From NCBI RefSeq assembly GCF_963678635.1, contig NC_087069.1:33751090-33815089 (forward strand): a stretch of DNA of 64,000 bases, in the 5' to 3' direction. Position numbers and translations under genes: made by a program. This stretch comes from Symsagittifera roscoffensis (Eukaryota > Xenacoelomorpha > Acoela > Convolutidae). Position 1 is the first letter of the stretch. Each line of letters starts with the position of its first letter. Below, in pieces: positions 33,511-43,800 of this stretch. A model generated the notes under the pieces. The model made no database searches, was not told the DNA's origin, and was given only the letters and a program-made list of their open reading frames with translations.

Positions 33511-35375
33511 AAACTGGATGCGGGTTTATACTAAACTTTGATCATTAGTTTGCGCATCAAAAAAAATCGGGTTCAGCTGTAAAGGTAACCGAAACGTTTT
33601 AACGCTTTGCATTATCAAACTTCAAGGAAACCGTCTTATGGACCTGGTGAGCTACTTGAAGTACTCGAATCGTTATTGTTAGCGTTTCAAAGATACTGCA
33701 TTGGATCACCAACGGTTTTGCTTTGAAATTTCCAAAACTGCCTTAAAACGCTCTCAATAGTGGACATAATTACTTCAACTCTTTGAGACTGGTCCGAACA
33801 AATATTTCTTCTGCTCGTATGTAATTTCAATCCGGCTGATTGGTATAATTGGCTGCTGGAACGCTTAAATTTTAAATTCATTTTTGACTTTTTTTTTCAA
33901 TTTTTATCAATCAAATGAACCGAAACATGCATAGGGTTTCCCCTTAATATGTTAAATTGATTATGTTGAGAAAAATCTGTAAGCGTTGACGTGTTGCAGT
34001 TGCGATCTTCAGAAAATCCTTTCCATAACTTTCACATTTCTGGGTTGAGTTAATTGTTCCACTCAATATTATCAACAGCTTAGTCGTATTGGGTAAAAAT
34101 CCTGGGATTTTTCCGATTTAAATCGTTCAGATTTTTTTAGCATTCGCTTTCTTTGCGTATTTATGCCGTTGCGCTCAAACTAATCAACTGATTGGCTATA
34201 AGTTCGTCAAGTTTTTCACTTATTGTTTTTCATTGCGTAAGTCCAAAAACAATTCGTGGATCAATCGGGTTTTAGATTTTAAGCCTTTATTTAATTTTTA
34301 TTGAACTGAAGTTCAGACGCTTTGATGCAATTCATTATAAAACCCGTACATTTACCTGGTTTATAAACTAGTTATATACGCCAGTTGATCAATGAGGCTA
34401 CCTGGCAAAGTACTTGCAAATGCAAATGATGGTTATCTAAGCTAGAAAAACGTAATAGGTTAAGTGCTTTTTATCAAATCAACATTTTAATTTTTCTGCC
34501 AAGTAAAAAGTTTGTTAGGATATTAAAATGACAAACAAAATTCAAGTTTGTTGATAATTAAAAAATTATTCTGCTTTTTGATGCATCAAATGACAGGTTT
34601 GAGTTAAACCTAACGATGTACTCTCGGACCATCTGTAATTGATCTGAATGTTATATCCTATGTCTAATAATCTATAGGTTGGTAAACAGTTGAGCATGAT
34701 TTTTAAATGTGAGTTTCCCATTGTTTTCTTATCACCGCGTTCTAAACTATTCTAACTGCTCAAAGGATTTTATTGTTCCAACTTTCGAAGAAAACTGAAT
34801 AGTTATGCTCGATGTGGTTTTTCGACAAAATTTTTTATACACCATTAAAGATATCAGCTTCCTGAGTTCATATTTCAAAAGACATTTTAACTTAAGTTTT
34901 GGGGTTTGAAAATTGCCAAAGTTGCCATGCTCTGGACTAAATTATGCGCGCTTTGAAGAATTTATTCATAATGCTGAGAGCGTAACGCAAATTATTTCTG
35001 CGTGGCGAATAATTCCGCACTACAAAATCGTTCCTAATTGAATTGAGGCTAGATAATTGGTCATCTTATTTTAATGCGACTCAACATTTCACACTTTGCT
35101 ATCGTCCAAATTTTATAACTTTTCAAAATTTTTTCCCAAAAACTATTCGATATGAATCAAGGGACCGTCAGGGCTTCGTCCTGATATACGAACAATCTTG
35201 TTTGCAATATATGGATGAAATAAATTCAAATATTTTAAAATAAGAAATCGGAAAATCAATTATTTTATGTGTTTGTTCCCAAAACTATATATCTAGCAAA
35301 ATGTTTTTGGAAAGTTGATGTTGTTAGTTGTAAACGGCTCTAAAATGTGTTTACTCGCACCGAAGTTTGATGGGT
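33511..35375. other. Gene-free stretch with a reverse family-A copy at 34750-35215
   Basis: 33511-34749 shows nothing recognisable. From about 34750, TTATTGTTCCAACTTTCGAAG and then, near 35165, GGACCGTCAGGGCTTCGTCC with TGATATACGAAC mark a family-A repeat in reverse orientation. Confidence 0.5.
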
Positions 35376-35560
35376 AATAATCGATTTTAATGGTTTTTTA
35401 TTGGCTAAGATGTTGTCTATATAATCGATTATTATGGCATATTTAGACCACATTATCGACTTTTAATCATTCATAATTGAGTAGTCTTTAAAAAAAATTA
35501 AATCCATTATAATACATTATAATCGATTATAATCCATTTTTGTTATGCATATAATGCATT
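35376..35560. repeat. ATCGATTATA-type palindromic array 2
   Basis: Short array (AATCGATTTTAATGG, AATCGATTATTATGG, TACATTATAATCGATTATAA) directly left of the C-rich core at 35691-36170. Confidence 0.75.
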
Positions 35561-35690
35561 ATTTTTTGTACATAAAATTCATGAAAATTGATTAAATTTT
35601 GTTAATAATGACTCAAATTTTTGCAAATTTCTGCAAAACTCGAACAAACACGTTTATCTAGGGGCGGCCAAAAAGTAGTTATTTTCCAAA

Positions 35691-36170
35691 AAGTGTCCAA
35701 AAACAGCATTTTTGACCAGTTCCTTACGTCCCCCCTAACGTATCCCCCGCAACCCACGACGACGTACACACCTCACGTATCCCTCCCCACGACGTACCCC
35801 CTTCTCTAGTTAGGGGACATCTAACTGTAGTACGGGTAAGCGTGAGGGGGAGCTGGTGTGGGATCTATACATAACTTTAGCCAATATGTGGTAATTTTCC
35901 AAAAAGTGCCCAAAAACAGCATTTTTGACCAGTTCCTCGTATCCCCCACGTGCCCCCTTCCAATATACCCCCTCCCAACGTACCCCCCAACCCACGACGT
36001 ACCCTCCACCTGTACCCCCGTCCCCCCACGTACCCCCAACCACGACGTACCCTCCAACCACGACGTACCCCCCACCCCCCCTCCCACGACGTACTCCCCC
36101 TCTCTAGTTAGGGGACGTCTAGCTGTAGTACGGGTAAGTGTGGGGTGAGCTGGTGTGGGATCTATGGGTA
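35691..36170 (+). repeat. C-rich core: two units with CACGACGTACCC minisatellite
   Basis: Two tandem units begin with ATTTTCCAAAAAGTG at 35691 and 35894, offset 203 bases. Both contain AACAGCATTTTTGACCAG, a C-rich stretch and TCTAGTTAGGGGAC followed by GGGATCTAT. The second unit carries an expanded C-rich run of CACGACGTACCC-like repeats. The strand bias is extreme (C on plus), so long frames on either strand here are artefacts of composition. Confidence 0.8.
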
Positions 36171-36296
36171 ACTTTTTGTAACTTTTCAGAAACTCGATTG
36201 AAAATAGAAAAAATGAAATTAAGCGAGAGAACAAATTAATTAATTTAAGTTTAACAAAATTTTGAAAAAATGAAAACAACACACAAAAAATTCAAA

Positions 36297-36515
36297 TAAA
36301 TAGATTATAATCCATTTTAATCGATTAAAATGAAATATTTTTCGTTTAATAAAATTTTTTGAAAATAATCGATTATAATCGATTATATGGGGATTTTATT
36401 GCTTAAAAATATTATCATTATAATCCATTTTCAATCGATTATAATCGATTATTTTTGTTATTTTAGACTGACATTGAAAATCCAACATAATCGATTATTA
36501 TCCATGAAACTTCAG
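36297..36515. repeat. ATCGATTATA-type palindromic array 3
   Basis: Mirrors array 2 on the other side of the C-rich core (AATCGATTATAATCGATTAT and similar). Confidence 0.75.
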
Positions 36516-36664
36516 AGCGGGTAGTTTACATTCCTTGAGCTGAAAAATTCTTTCCTGTCATAAAAATGATGGGAATTCGCTTTAGCGATGAATTTACAGA
36601 CGTGAAAGATGGGAATTCGTTACTAGCGCCATTTTGGGCTCAAAAACTTAGGACTAAACTCGGT

Positions 36665-37377
36665 GCCCCGGTTAATCTCCATAGACTAGAAATACTAGTC
36701 ATACAATTCCATACAATTTGTCCATGAAATAATGCTGGTCGTTAAATTCTCTTTTATGGGAATTGTTTGAGTAGCCTTCTTTCTTAATGAAATTTTACGA
36801 TCATATATGGGAATTGTATGACTAGCATTCTTCCATAACAAAAGTGGATGTTTTAAAAATGGGAATTGTAACTTTTAATTTTTAACGTAGTCCCGACTCA
36901 GTTTTCTTCACATAATAACAAAAAATTACCAATTTGCGTTGTAAAAATCAGGATTTGTTTTGGAATATTTCATATATGATTAAATCTTTAAAATTTCTGT
37001 CAAAAAAGAAGCTTTCTAGCCAAATACAAAAAGTTAGTTTTTTTAAAGGAACATAACTTTTTGTGTTCTTTCTTAAGACATCTTAGATGGCAAGACTTCT
37101 GAGATCATCTGTGAGTTTTCTGCCCCTTAACCAATGGGTTCTCATTTGAGAGTCTATAGATATTGCGCGCCAGGACAAACGGAGAAACGTAAAGCAAAGC
37201 TCAAAATTTTCTGACCTGTTTAGTCACTTAATTTGCATTTATGACCATACAATTTTATTATGAAAGAATGCTAGTCATACAATTCTCAGTTTTGTGAGAA
37301 TGCTAATCATATTGTTTTTATGCAGTTTTCTAACTGCATGGGCTATTTTTGAGACTAGCATTTTTGGTCACCTCAGG
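36665..37377. mobile_element. Family-D element, copy 1
   Basis: Left end CCCCGGTTAATC followed by ACTAGTCATACAATTCC; right end GACTAGCATTTTTGGTCACCTC. The ACTAGTCATACAATTCCATA motif and its complement recur inside, as in copies at 39295 and 49225. The terminal repeats are imperfect and no transposase is present. Confidence 0.55.
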
Positions 37378-37457
37378 TACCAAGTGTCATTATGTTTTGG
37401 TATTGTCCTATGTTTTGCCTTGATGCATTTTAGTCATGCTACGAGTCAAGAGCCGCG

Positions 37458-38264
37458 ATGACAACGAATCACAACATTGAAAGTTATCAAAAGCACCAAC
37501 AGGAGCAATTTGATCAAAGATATGCATCGCCGATTTCTCAGCCCCATGTCTCGCAAACAATCCAAATGGTTGACCAAAAAATTAAAGAGGTCGAGGAAAA
37601 TGCAAATAGTTTAAGAAGAAAGCTTTCAGAGCATGATTTCATGCTAACGACACTGAAGAATTTACGGAAGGAGCTGCAGAGCGAGACATTTCGCAGTGCC
37701 CAAGAATGGAGAATTTTCGCAACACCCAAGCATATACTTTCACATAAGTATGAAAATGCAATGTCTGTTCCATCAAACTACATTGCTTCTTCAATGACGA
37801 GTGGTTATGCAATTTTTTTTGCTTCTTCAACGACATCGGCAAATGCTTCTTCGACGAAAATCGAAAACCCGTTTGTTGCTTTCAACTTCGATGAAATCTT
37901 CCAAAACATTCAGTTTGTAAGGAAGCAAGAAACGCAGTCGAGTTACCATCGTTGTGGCGAATACTTTTTCTCGCTCTTATTAAGATATGAAGTCCAAGGT
38001 ACGAGCCTTGGTGCTTACCTTTGCGTTCAACCAGCTGCTGCTAATGATCTAAACTGGCAAATAAATGTACACTTCAAAATTCATCTCCTAAACAACTCGA
38101 TTGGAAAGTCTAAGACTTATGAGCACAGGGGTACATTTAATGGGTCAAACCGAGTTCAAGGAACAAGTGATTTGGTGAAATGGGGGAACCTGTTGAACCC
38201 GGAGTGCGGATGGATTGCAAACCAAAGCATTCGTATTAGAGTGGAATTTCTGATTTTCAACTGA
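37458..38264 (+). CDS. Coiled-coil + MATH domain protein, B-box degenerate or spliced
   Basis: Open frame of 268 codons. Residues 30-75 form a heptad-like coiled coil (QMVDQKIKEVEENANSLRRK). From about 134 to the end lies a MATH/TRAF-like domain (FNFDEIFQ...; GAYLCVQP; LNWQINVHFKIHLL; DLVKWGNLLNPECGWI; SIRIRVEFL), ending at TGA. It is a paralogue of the gene at 63185, with the same order and the shared DLVKWG-LLNPE-GWI block. That gene has a B-box before the coiled coil. Here the equivalent upstream DNA (37395-37450) keeps Cys codons and CYES (matching CFET), but an in-frame TAG lies at 37431-37433. Either an intron acceptor (TTTTAG) or pseudogenisation explains this. A family-D element ends 80 bases upstream. 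Confidence 0.65.
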   Translation: MTTNHNIESYQKHQQEQFDQRYASPISQPHVSQTIQMVDQKIKEVEENANSLRRKLSEHDFMLTTLKNLRKELQSETFRSAQEWRIFATPKHILSHKYENAMSVPSNYIASSMTSGYAIFFASSTTSANASSTKIENPFVAFNFDEIFQNIQFVRKQETQSSYHRCGEYFFSLLLRYEVQGTSLGAYLCVQPAAANDLNWQINVHFKIHLLNNSIGKSKTYEHRGTFNGSNRVQGTSDLVKWGNLLNPECGWIANQSIRIRVEFLIFN

Positions 38265-39294
38265 TTTTCAATTATTATAGTCTGTAAATATGAGTCAGTT
38301 CGAGCACCAAAATAACACATTACTAACAGCTATCTAAAAAACAAACAACCCAGGATTCAAACTACAGTCTGACTAATCTATTATTCAAGACTGCTCTTTG
38401 TTCATATATGTCTTAAATTATCTTCGTTAACTTGTCAGAAGTCAATTGTTATATTATCCAAAAATTGTATCTTTACACTCCAATACTTATTAATTATGAT
38501 TGGAATTTACCCCATTTTTCAGTAAATCACGTGAAAGATTATTCACATCATGAATATCTATCTCTATTTTGATATATCTTGTGAACCTCAATATATAATC
38601 GATGACTTATTTTCAACTTGAATTTAGCTTAATGTTAGCAACCCGGGTCTGTACATTTTTGACGAATTTTGCTAAAGAACGATCGATGAGTCTGGTAATC
38701 GAAGGCCCCTTCAAATTGTACTGGGTGATCCGGCTAAACGCTAGTAATCTGAAGTTGCAATTTGATCTGAAAATTTGTTGATGACTTTTTATCTTGTACC
38801 GCACTGAAACATACAGGTTGTTCCGGATAAGGCCCACCGAATAACAGCAGAAACTTTGGCCCAATTGTTGAAACTTGACGCTGTGAAAAACAAGAATATT
38901 TGTTCTATAGCCATTCATATCCCAAAAAAGAAGTTCTACCATCACGAAAAAGGCTATGGTGGTAAATTAAAATTATATTGCATCACAGTGGATTCTTCAA
39001 GTTTTAAATTGCCAACTCAAATTTTTGAAGGCTAAAAAGAACATTTTTATGATGGGTTAAAACAGTTGGACAAGAACGCATCATCAAACTATTAGCTTGG
39101 GTAGAACCTTCAACATCATAGACTATCGGTGAGTCACAAAAACATAAATAAAAAATCGACAAATAAGTAACGTCCAAAGAAGAACTTTATCCATATGAAT
39201 AATTGGATGAAGCTCTTCCTTGCTTGTTCCTTATTTTTTGATTTATTTTAAATACTTACGATTACTGGTTTCCGCTTTCTTAGAACATTGACTA
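38265..39294. other. Intergenic; unrecognised less AT-rich patch at 38630-38960
   Basis: No recognised gene. A 110-codon minus-strand frame at 38613-38945 lies in a patch of more balanced composition, but its sequence matches no family I know and it may be a relic exon. Confidence 0.35.
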
Positions 39295-39449
39295 CCCGGG
39301 ATGACCAAAAATACTAGTCATACAATTTCCATATATGGAAAAATGCTAGTCATACACTTTCCATGCAATTCCATACGTACAGAAAATTGCATGAAAGGTC
39401 TATGATTAGTATTTTTTCATATATGGAAATTGTATAACTAGCATTTTTC
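39295..39449. mobile_element. Family-D element, copy 2 (runs into an assembly gap)
   Basis: Starts CCCGGGATGACCAAAAATAC. The inverted arms ATACTAGTCATACAATTTCC...CATATATGG and CCATATATG-like...GTATAACTAGCATTTTTC form a hairpin that ends exactly where the N-run begins, so the right terminus is missing. Confidence 0.65.
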
Positions 39450-39649
39450 NNNNNNNNNNNNNNNNNNNNNNNNNNNNNNNNNNNNNNNNNNNNNNNNNNN
39501 NNNNNNNNNNNNNNNNNNNNNNNNNNNNNNNNNNNNNNNNNNNNNNNNNNNNNNNNNNNNNNNNNNNNNNNNNNNNNNNNNNNNNNNNNNNNNNNNNNNN
39601 NNNNNNNNNNNNNNNNNNNNNNNNNNNNNNNNNNNNNNNNNNNNNNNNN
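39450..39649. other. Assembly gap (200 N)
   Basis: Exactly 200 consecutive N, a typical fixed-length scaffold gap. The frames that cross it are meaningless. Confidence 0.98.
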
Positions 39650-39879
39650 CATAGCGAAAATTGATTTTTCTCTCCTTATAATTGCAGAATAACCTATCGT
39701 TTTTTCTCCATATAATCCCTATAAAATTTTTGTTTCTACCATATAATGACAACAAAATCTTTTTTTTTGCCATATGTTCGCTTAAGAGATGTAAATTTCT
39801 GTAAGCATGATTTTCTGCCTCAAAATCTCAAAATCAAACCGTTGCTTTCATCAAAACGTTTTGCAATTCGGTTGGAAAT

Positions 39880-40545
39880 TTTTAGCAAGTTTTTCAAGTG
39901 CTAAATATTTTTTGCATGAATCATGATTTTAATATATTAGCGCATTGTGCATTCAAAGTGCATTACTTCTTCAATTTTTTGCCTTAGATTTTTTTGGAAC
40001 TAAAAAGCACCAGGACTTCTAAAAATTTCTATCAAAAACTTAAATTTTACTTACTGTTTTTAATAATTTCATGGCCGCAATGCTCCAGCTATGCTGTTCT
40101 TATTTTTAGGTTTAATTGCTTGTTAATGTCTCAATGTGGGACCTTAGATCATTTTTGAACTTGAAACCATCTGGAATTTATAAAACAAATATCAACCAAA
40201 AATCAATTTTTTTCATTGACAATTTTTAATATAAAATCATGGTCGCAATGGTCCATTTAAAGCGCTCTTGTTATTTAGATTTATTCGCTTGTTCAAATTA
40301 ATTTTTTTCAAATTTCTAGCAAATTTCTGAAGTCTTTTTAAAATTAAGTTCTTGATCGCAATGCTTCTTTTTTGTAGCTATTAGGTTCAGATTAGATTAG
40401 TTTCAGATTCGAATGTTTATGCCTCAATTCATTGCTTTAAATTGTTTTGAAACTAAAAATTATATAAACCGTTTTAAAATTTTTATCAAAACGGAGTTTT
40501 TACTGAAGTTTTTTTTGGTAATTCATGGTCGCAATGATCCATGGA
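39880..40545. repeat. Degenerate tandem repeat with GGTCGCAATG units
   Basis: Units of roughly 120-170 bases end in TTCATGGYCGCAATGSTCC-like blocks at about 40068, 40228, 40350 and 40522. They share TTTTTGAACT..AAA, TATCAAAAAC and CTGTTTTTAATAATTTCATG elements. Divergence between units is high. Confidence 0.6.
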
Positions 40546-40645
40546 GGTGTGGGTCGAACCAAAGTGAGTATATTTTAGTTCCATCGAGAAAGCCGGAACA
40601 TCCCTTTTTGGTCTATAAATTGACCAAAAAATTTATATTAAATTG

Positions 40646-42270
40646 ATCGAGCGAATTCGAGCAGAAAATTGTTCTGCAATTCTGACTCCCTTTTTATCTC
40701 AACGAATAAATTCTGACTGCTTATTTTCTTGCACTTGTTGAAACATTTGTTGGCTAGATTTTAGCGCTTTCTATACAAATGCACCAAAAATACACAATCT
40801 TTCAGATAATTTTCGAGATAAGATGATGGATAACCTTGTTCACTAATGAGGAAGTGTACATCCTGGGAAAATTTGGTTTTTAACACGCATTCAAAAATTT
40901 TCGCACACAAAAAAAATTACTGCAACACTAATAATAGACATTTTTTGGCTCAAGCTACTAATATATATAGTTCGACTACTTTATAGAGTGGACATGTTAG
41001 CGACAAATACATTTTTAAATTAAAGAGGAAACTTTGTTAAGATTGGTGTGCAATTGTTTGATATTGATATTGTGATATTGGAGCAAAACTTTCATGGTGA
41101 GCAGCTGCAGTCCTTTTACCAAGATTTAATAATAGATGTTTACCCCCCTACACACACACGTTTAGAAACAAACTCATTGCATTCAAAAATTACGCACTCG
41201 AAAAAAATTGCCTTGATAAATTAGTGCTACATAACGTTAACGGACTCAGTAATTACTAATAAATCGTTGATGGAAAACAAATACACTGGAGTAAACCATA
41301 TGATAAAAAAATAACGAAGCGTAGTTTTTGTTGTTTTTAATGACATGTTAACACTTTAGACAAGAGAAAGTTCAGTAGTTTATGCTGATTTGAAAGTTAA
41401 GTTCAATATGCTAGGAATCATTACTAGTAGTTTCCTAACTTTTAAAGAACTTCAATAATGATCATTATTTTTTTTCGAAAGCGAGTTTCTCGCTTATCTC
41501 TTGATCAACATCCATGAGTTTAATGATGGTCAAAATGTTTTTAAAAAAATTCCATCTGCTGATCTCGTTGTATCAAAATTTTACCTCAGCAAAACTGCCT
41601 GATGACAAAATCAGTTTTATTTGGGTGAATGTTATTAACACACAAAATATAATCCAAAATTACTGCTAAATTAATTATCATTTTTTTTGGCTCAAACTAC
41701 TATGTGTTCTAAGCATAGCATTAGCGTATAGTTTTTCCAATTATATATAATATTTATTAACGGGAAAAAAATATAATCATTTTTAAAAATTGAAGAACTA
41801 AAACTTTTATTTTTTTTCTAATTTAAATTAACTTAAAAAATTATTACATCATCAGGCCTTTCGTCTTACAAAAATAAATTCATTTGCGATTTTCAACTTT
41901 GATTAAGCAGATTTTATCCAGCTGGAAATCATTAGTGACGCTTGAACTTCATACGCACACTTTTATATTCATAGAACTATGAATAGATTTCAAAAAATAA
42001 TACACAATATTTTATACTTCTTTCAAATCGATGTTCTTAATAATAGGGGTTAATAAAAAATTTTTATTCACCTTAATTGTGAACAGTATACAATTGGTTA
42101 CCAATCAACTTTTTTTTCAAAAGTTGCGTTTGTAAACAGGGTCATCGCGGGCTGTGCCACTTGATCGAAAATCATAAGCATAAAACTACCAAAATTTCTC
42201 AAGAAAGAAATTATTTTATATTTTCATACAACTTCAATTGTATAGCTTACCGCATTTAAGAAAAATGAAA
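40646..42270. other. AT-rich gene-free stretch
   Basis: No gene or defined repeat family was recognised. Confidence 0.55.
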
Positions 42271-42272
42271 AC

Positions 42273-43180
42273 AAATCGATTATAATAGATTTTCGTGGTC
42301 TGTAAAGTTGTAAATAAAATCGATTCCCATGTTACGTTCAGACAACAAAATTGGACTAAAAATCGATTTAACACCACTTTTTCTCGTCAAAACAAAATGC
42401 ATCATAATTCTCTTGGAATCCATTATAATGGATTTTATAAAAAGTAGGAAATCCCATTAAAATGGATTTTTTTCCACTTAATTTTTGTTTCGCGCATCGT
42501 GCAAAAATTTGCAAGAATTTCTGCATTTATCAAGTGAGTTATGCGGAAATTTTGCAAAGCGATTGTACGGCCTAACCCATTTCTAAACCTAAACTCAATT
42601 TGCAAAAAGAATCCGTTAAGTTCTCCCCCCCCCCCCTAACGTTTGCCCTTTTGCTCCCTTTCAATCCCCCTAACGCTGGCCCCTTTCTCTCCCTCCCTCA
42701 ACTACCTGAACAGCCCCCCTGAGCACCCCCCACCTCAGCTCCCTTTGTGGGAGGCGGATTATTCCACTTCTAACTTTACCCCCCCCCCCATTATTTCTAA
42801 TAACTTAACAAAATTGTTGAAAGGAACAAAATTCAGTTTTTGAGTAATATAAAAAGTAACAAAAATATCAAAGTTAGGCAGAAAAAAATTAAATTGAACA
42901 ACAAGTAACCAACGTAACCAACTTTAGTTTAAAACGTAGAAAAGACTTTATGTGTGCTGAAACTCGTTATCTCAGTAAAGTGGAAAAAATCGATTATAAT
43001 TTACTTTCATTGTCAGTGTCCACAAGTTAAAAAAAATCGATTATAATGAATGAAAAAAGGATTTTGTTGCCTCGAAAAATAGTAATATGATAATCCATTT
43101 TTAATTGATTATAATTGATTTTTTTTTTCACTTTTGTGGACACTGACAAGGAAACTCACTTATAATCGATTTTTTTTCAC
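42273..43180. repeat. Second palindromic-array / C-rich module
   Basis: Arrays of AATCGATTATAATAGATT and CCATTATAATGGATTTTA at 42273-42480 and of AATCGATTATAATTTAC and similar at 42985-43180 flank a C-rich core at 42622-42800 with runs of 9-12 C. This repeats the architecture of 35376-36515. The right array carries an inverted repeat, CAGTGTCCACAAGTT (43014-43028) against CTTTTGTGGACACTG (43134-43148). Confidence 0.7.
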
Positions 43181-43277
43181 GGAACTCCAATGAGGGTTGA
43201 ATCTTCATTTTAATTCAAATAAATTTTTTTTCAAAAAATAAATTTGACAAAATAATAAAAATGTTTAGCAAATGTTG

Positions 43278-43800
43278 CATTACGAGGCTAAACTGTGCAT
43301 TCTCTGCATTGTAAGCGGAATCCGCAAAAAGCCAACATTGCTACTTTTCTTTGATCTTCTATGCTGCTGGATTCCACATACAAATAACTAAATCATTGTA
43401 CCGCTCAAACTCGCTCCAAAAATAGGCAAATATTCCACCTCTAGAGCTTTTAATTGTTCATATGCAAGTTCAGTAACAAACAAAAATGCGGAATTTTGCG
43501 GATTCCACTTACATTTGCGGATTCCACGTACATTTTGCGGGTTCCACGTACATTTTGCGGAATCCACTTACAGTTGCGGAATCCAGATCAACTAGCTATA
43601 TTTGCTTGCTGCGGAATCCGCAACAAAAAAATTGTGCCGACACAATTTAGGTTACAGGTATTTGTACGCGGAATCCACTGAAATTTTGTTTGTGTAATCC
43701 CCTTACATTTTGAACAAATTTAAAGACTTGTCTCTTGAATCCAGGAACATAGAGACACAAAATTGTGCGCAAATCCAATGCACATTTTGGCCTCGTAATG
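43278..43800. mobile_element. Family-E TIR element, copy 1, with internal minisatellite
   Basis: The ends CATTACGAGGCTAAACTGTGC and the reverse complement of CACATTTTGGCCTCGTAATG form inverted termini. Family-E copy 2 at 55740 has the same termini. The interior contains the tandem array at 43487-43690. No transposase. Confidence 0.75.
43487..43690 (+). repeat. Minisatellite TTGCGGATTCCACGTACATT
   Basis: About five head-to-tail units of near 20 bases (GCGGATTCCACTTACATTT, GCGGATTCCACGTACATTT, GCGGGTTCCACGTACATTT, GCGGAATCCACTTACAGTT) and outlying units around GCGGAATCC. A single related GCGGAATCCGCTTAC occurs in copy 2, so the array arose by expansion inside the element. Confidence 0.8.

Noticed and set aside
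35821-36282. Long Gly/Pro-rich open frames on both strands
   Set aside because: They come from the C-rich minisatellite, where stop codons are rare on both strands; no domain or splice context supports them.
38613-38945. 110-codon minus-strand frame
   Set aside because: Balanced composition is suggestive, but no family, splice structure or paralogue supports it.
39350-39773. Open frames across the N-run
   Set aside because: They consist mostly of unknown residues in the assembly gap.
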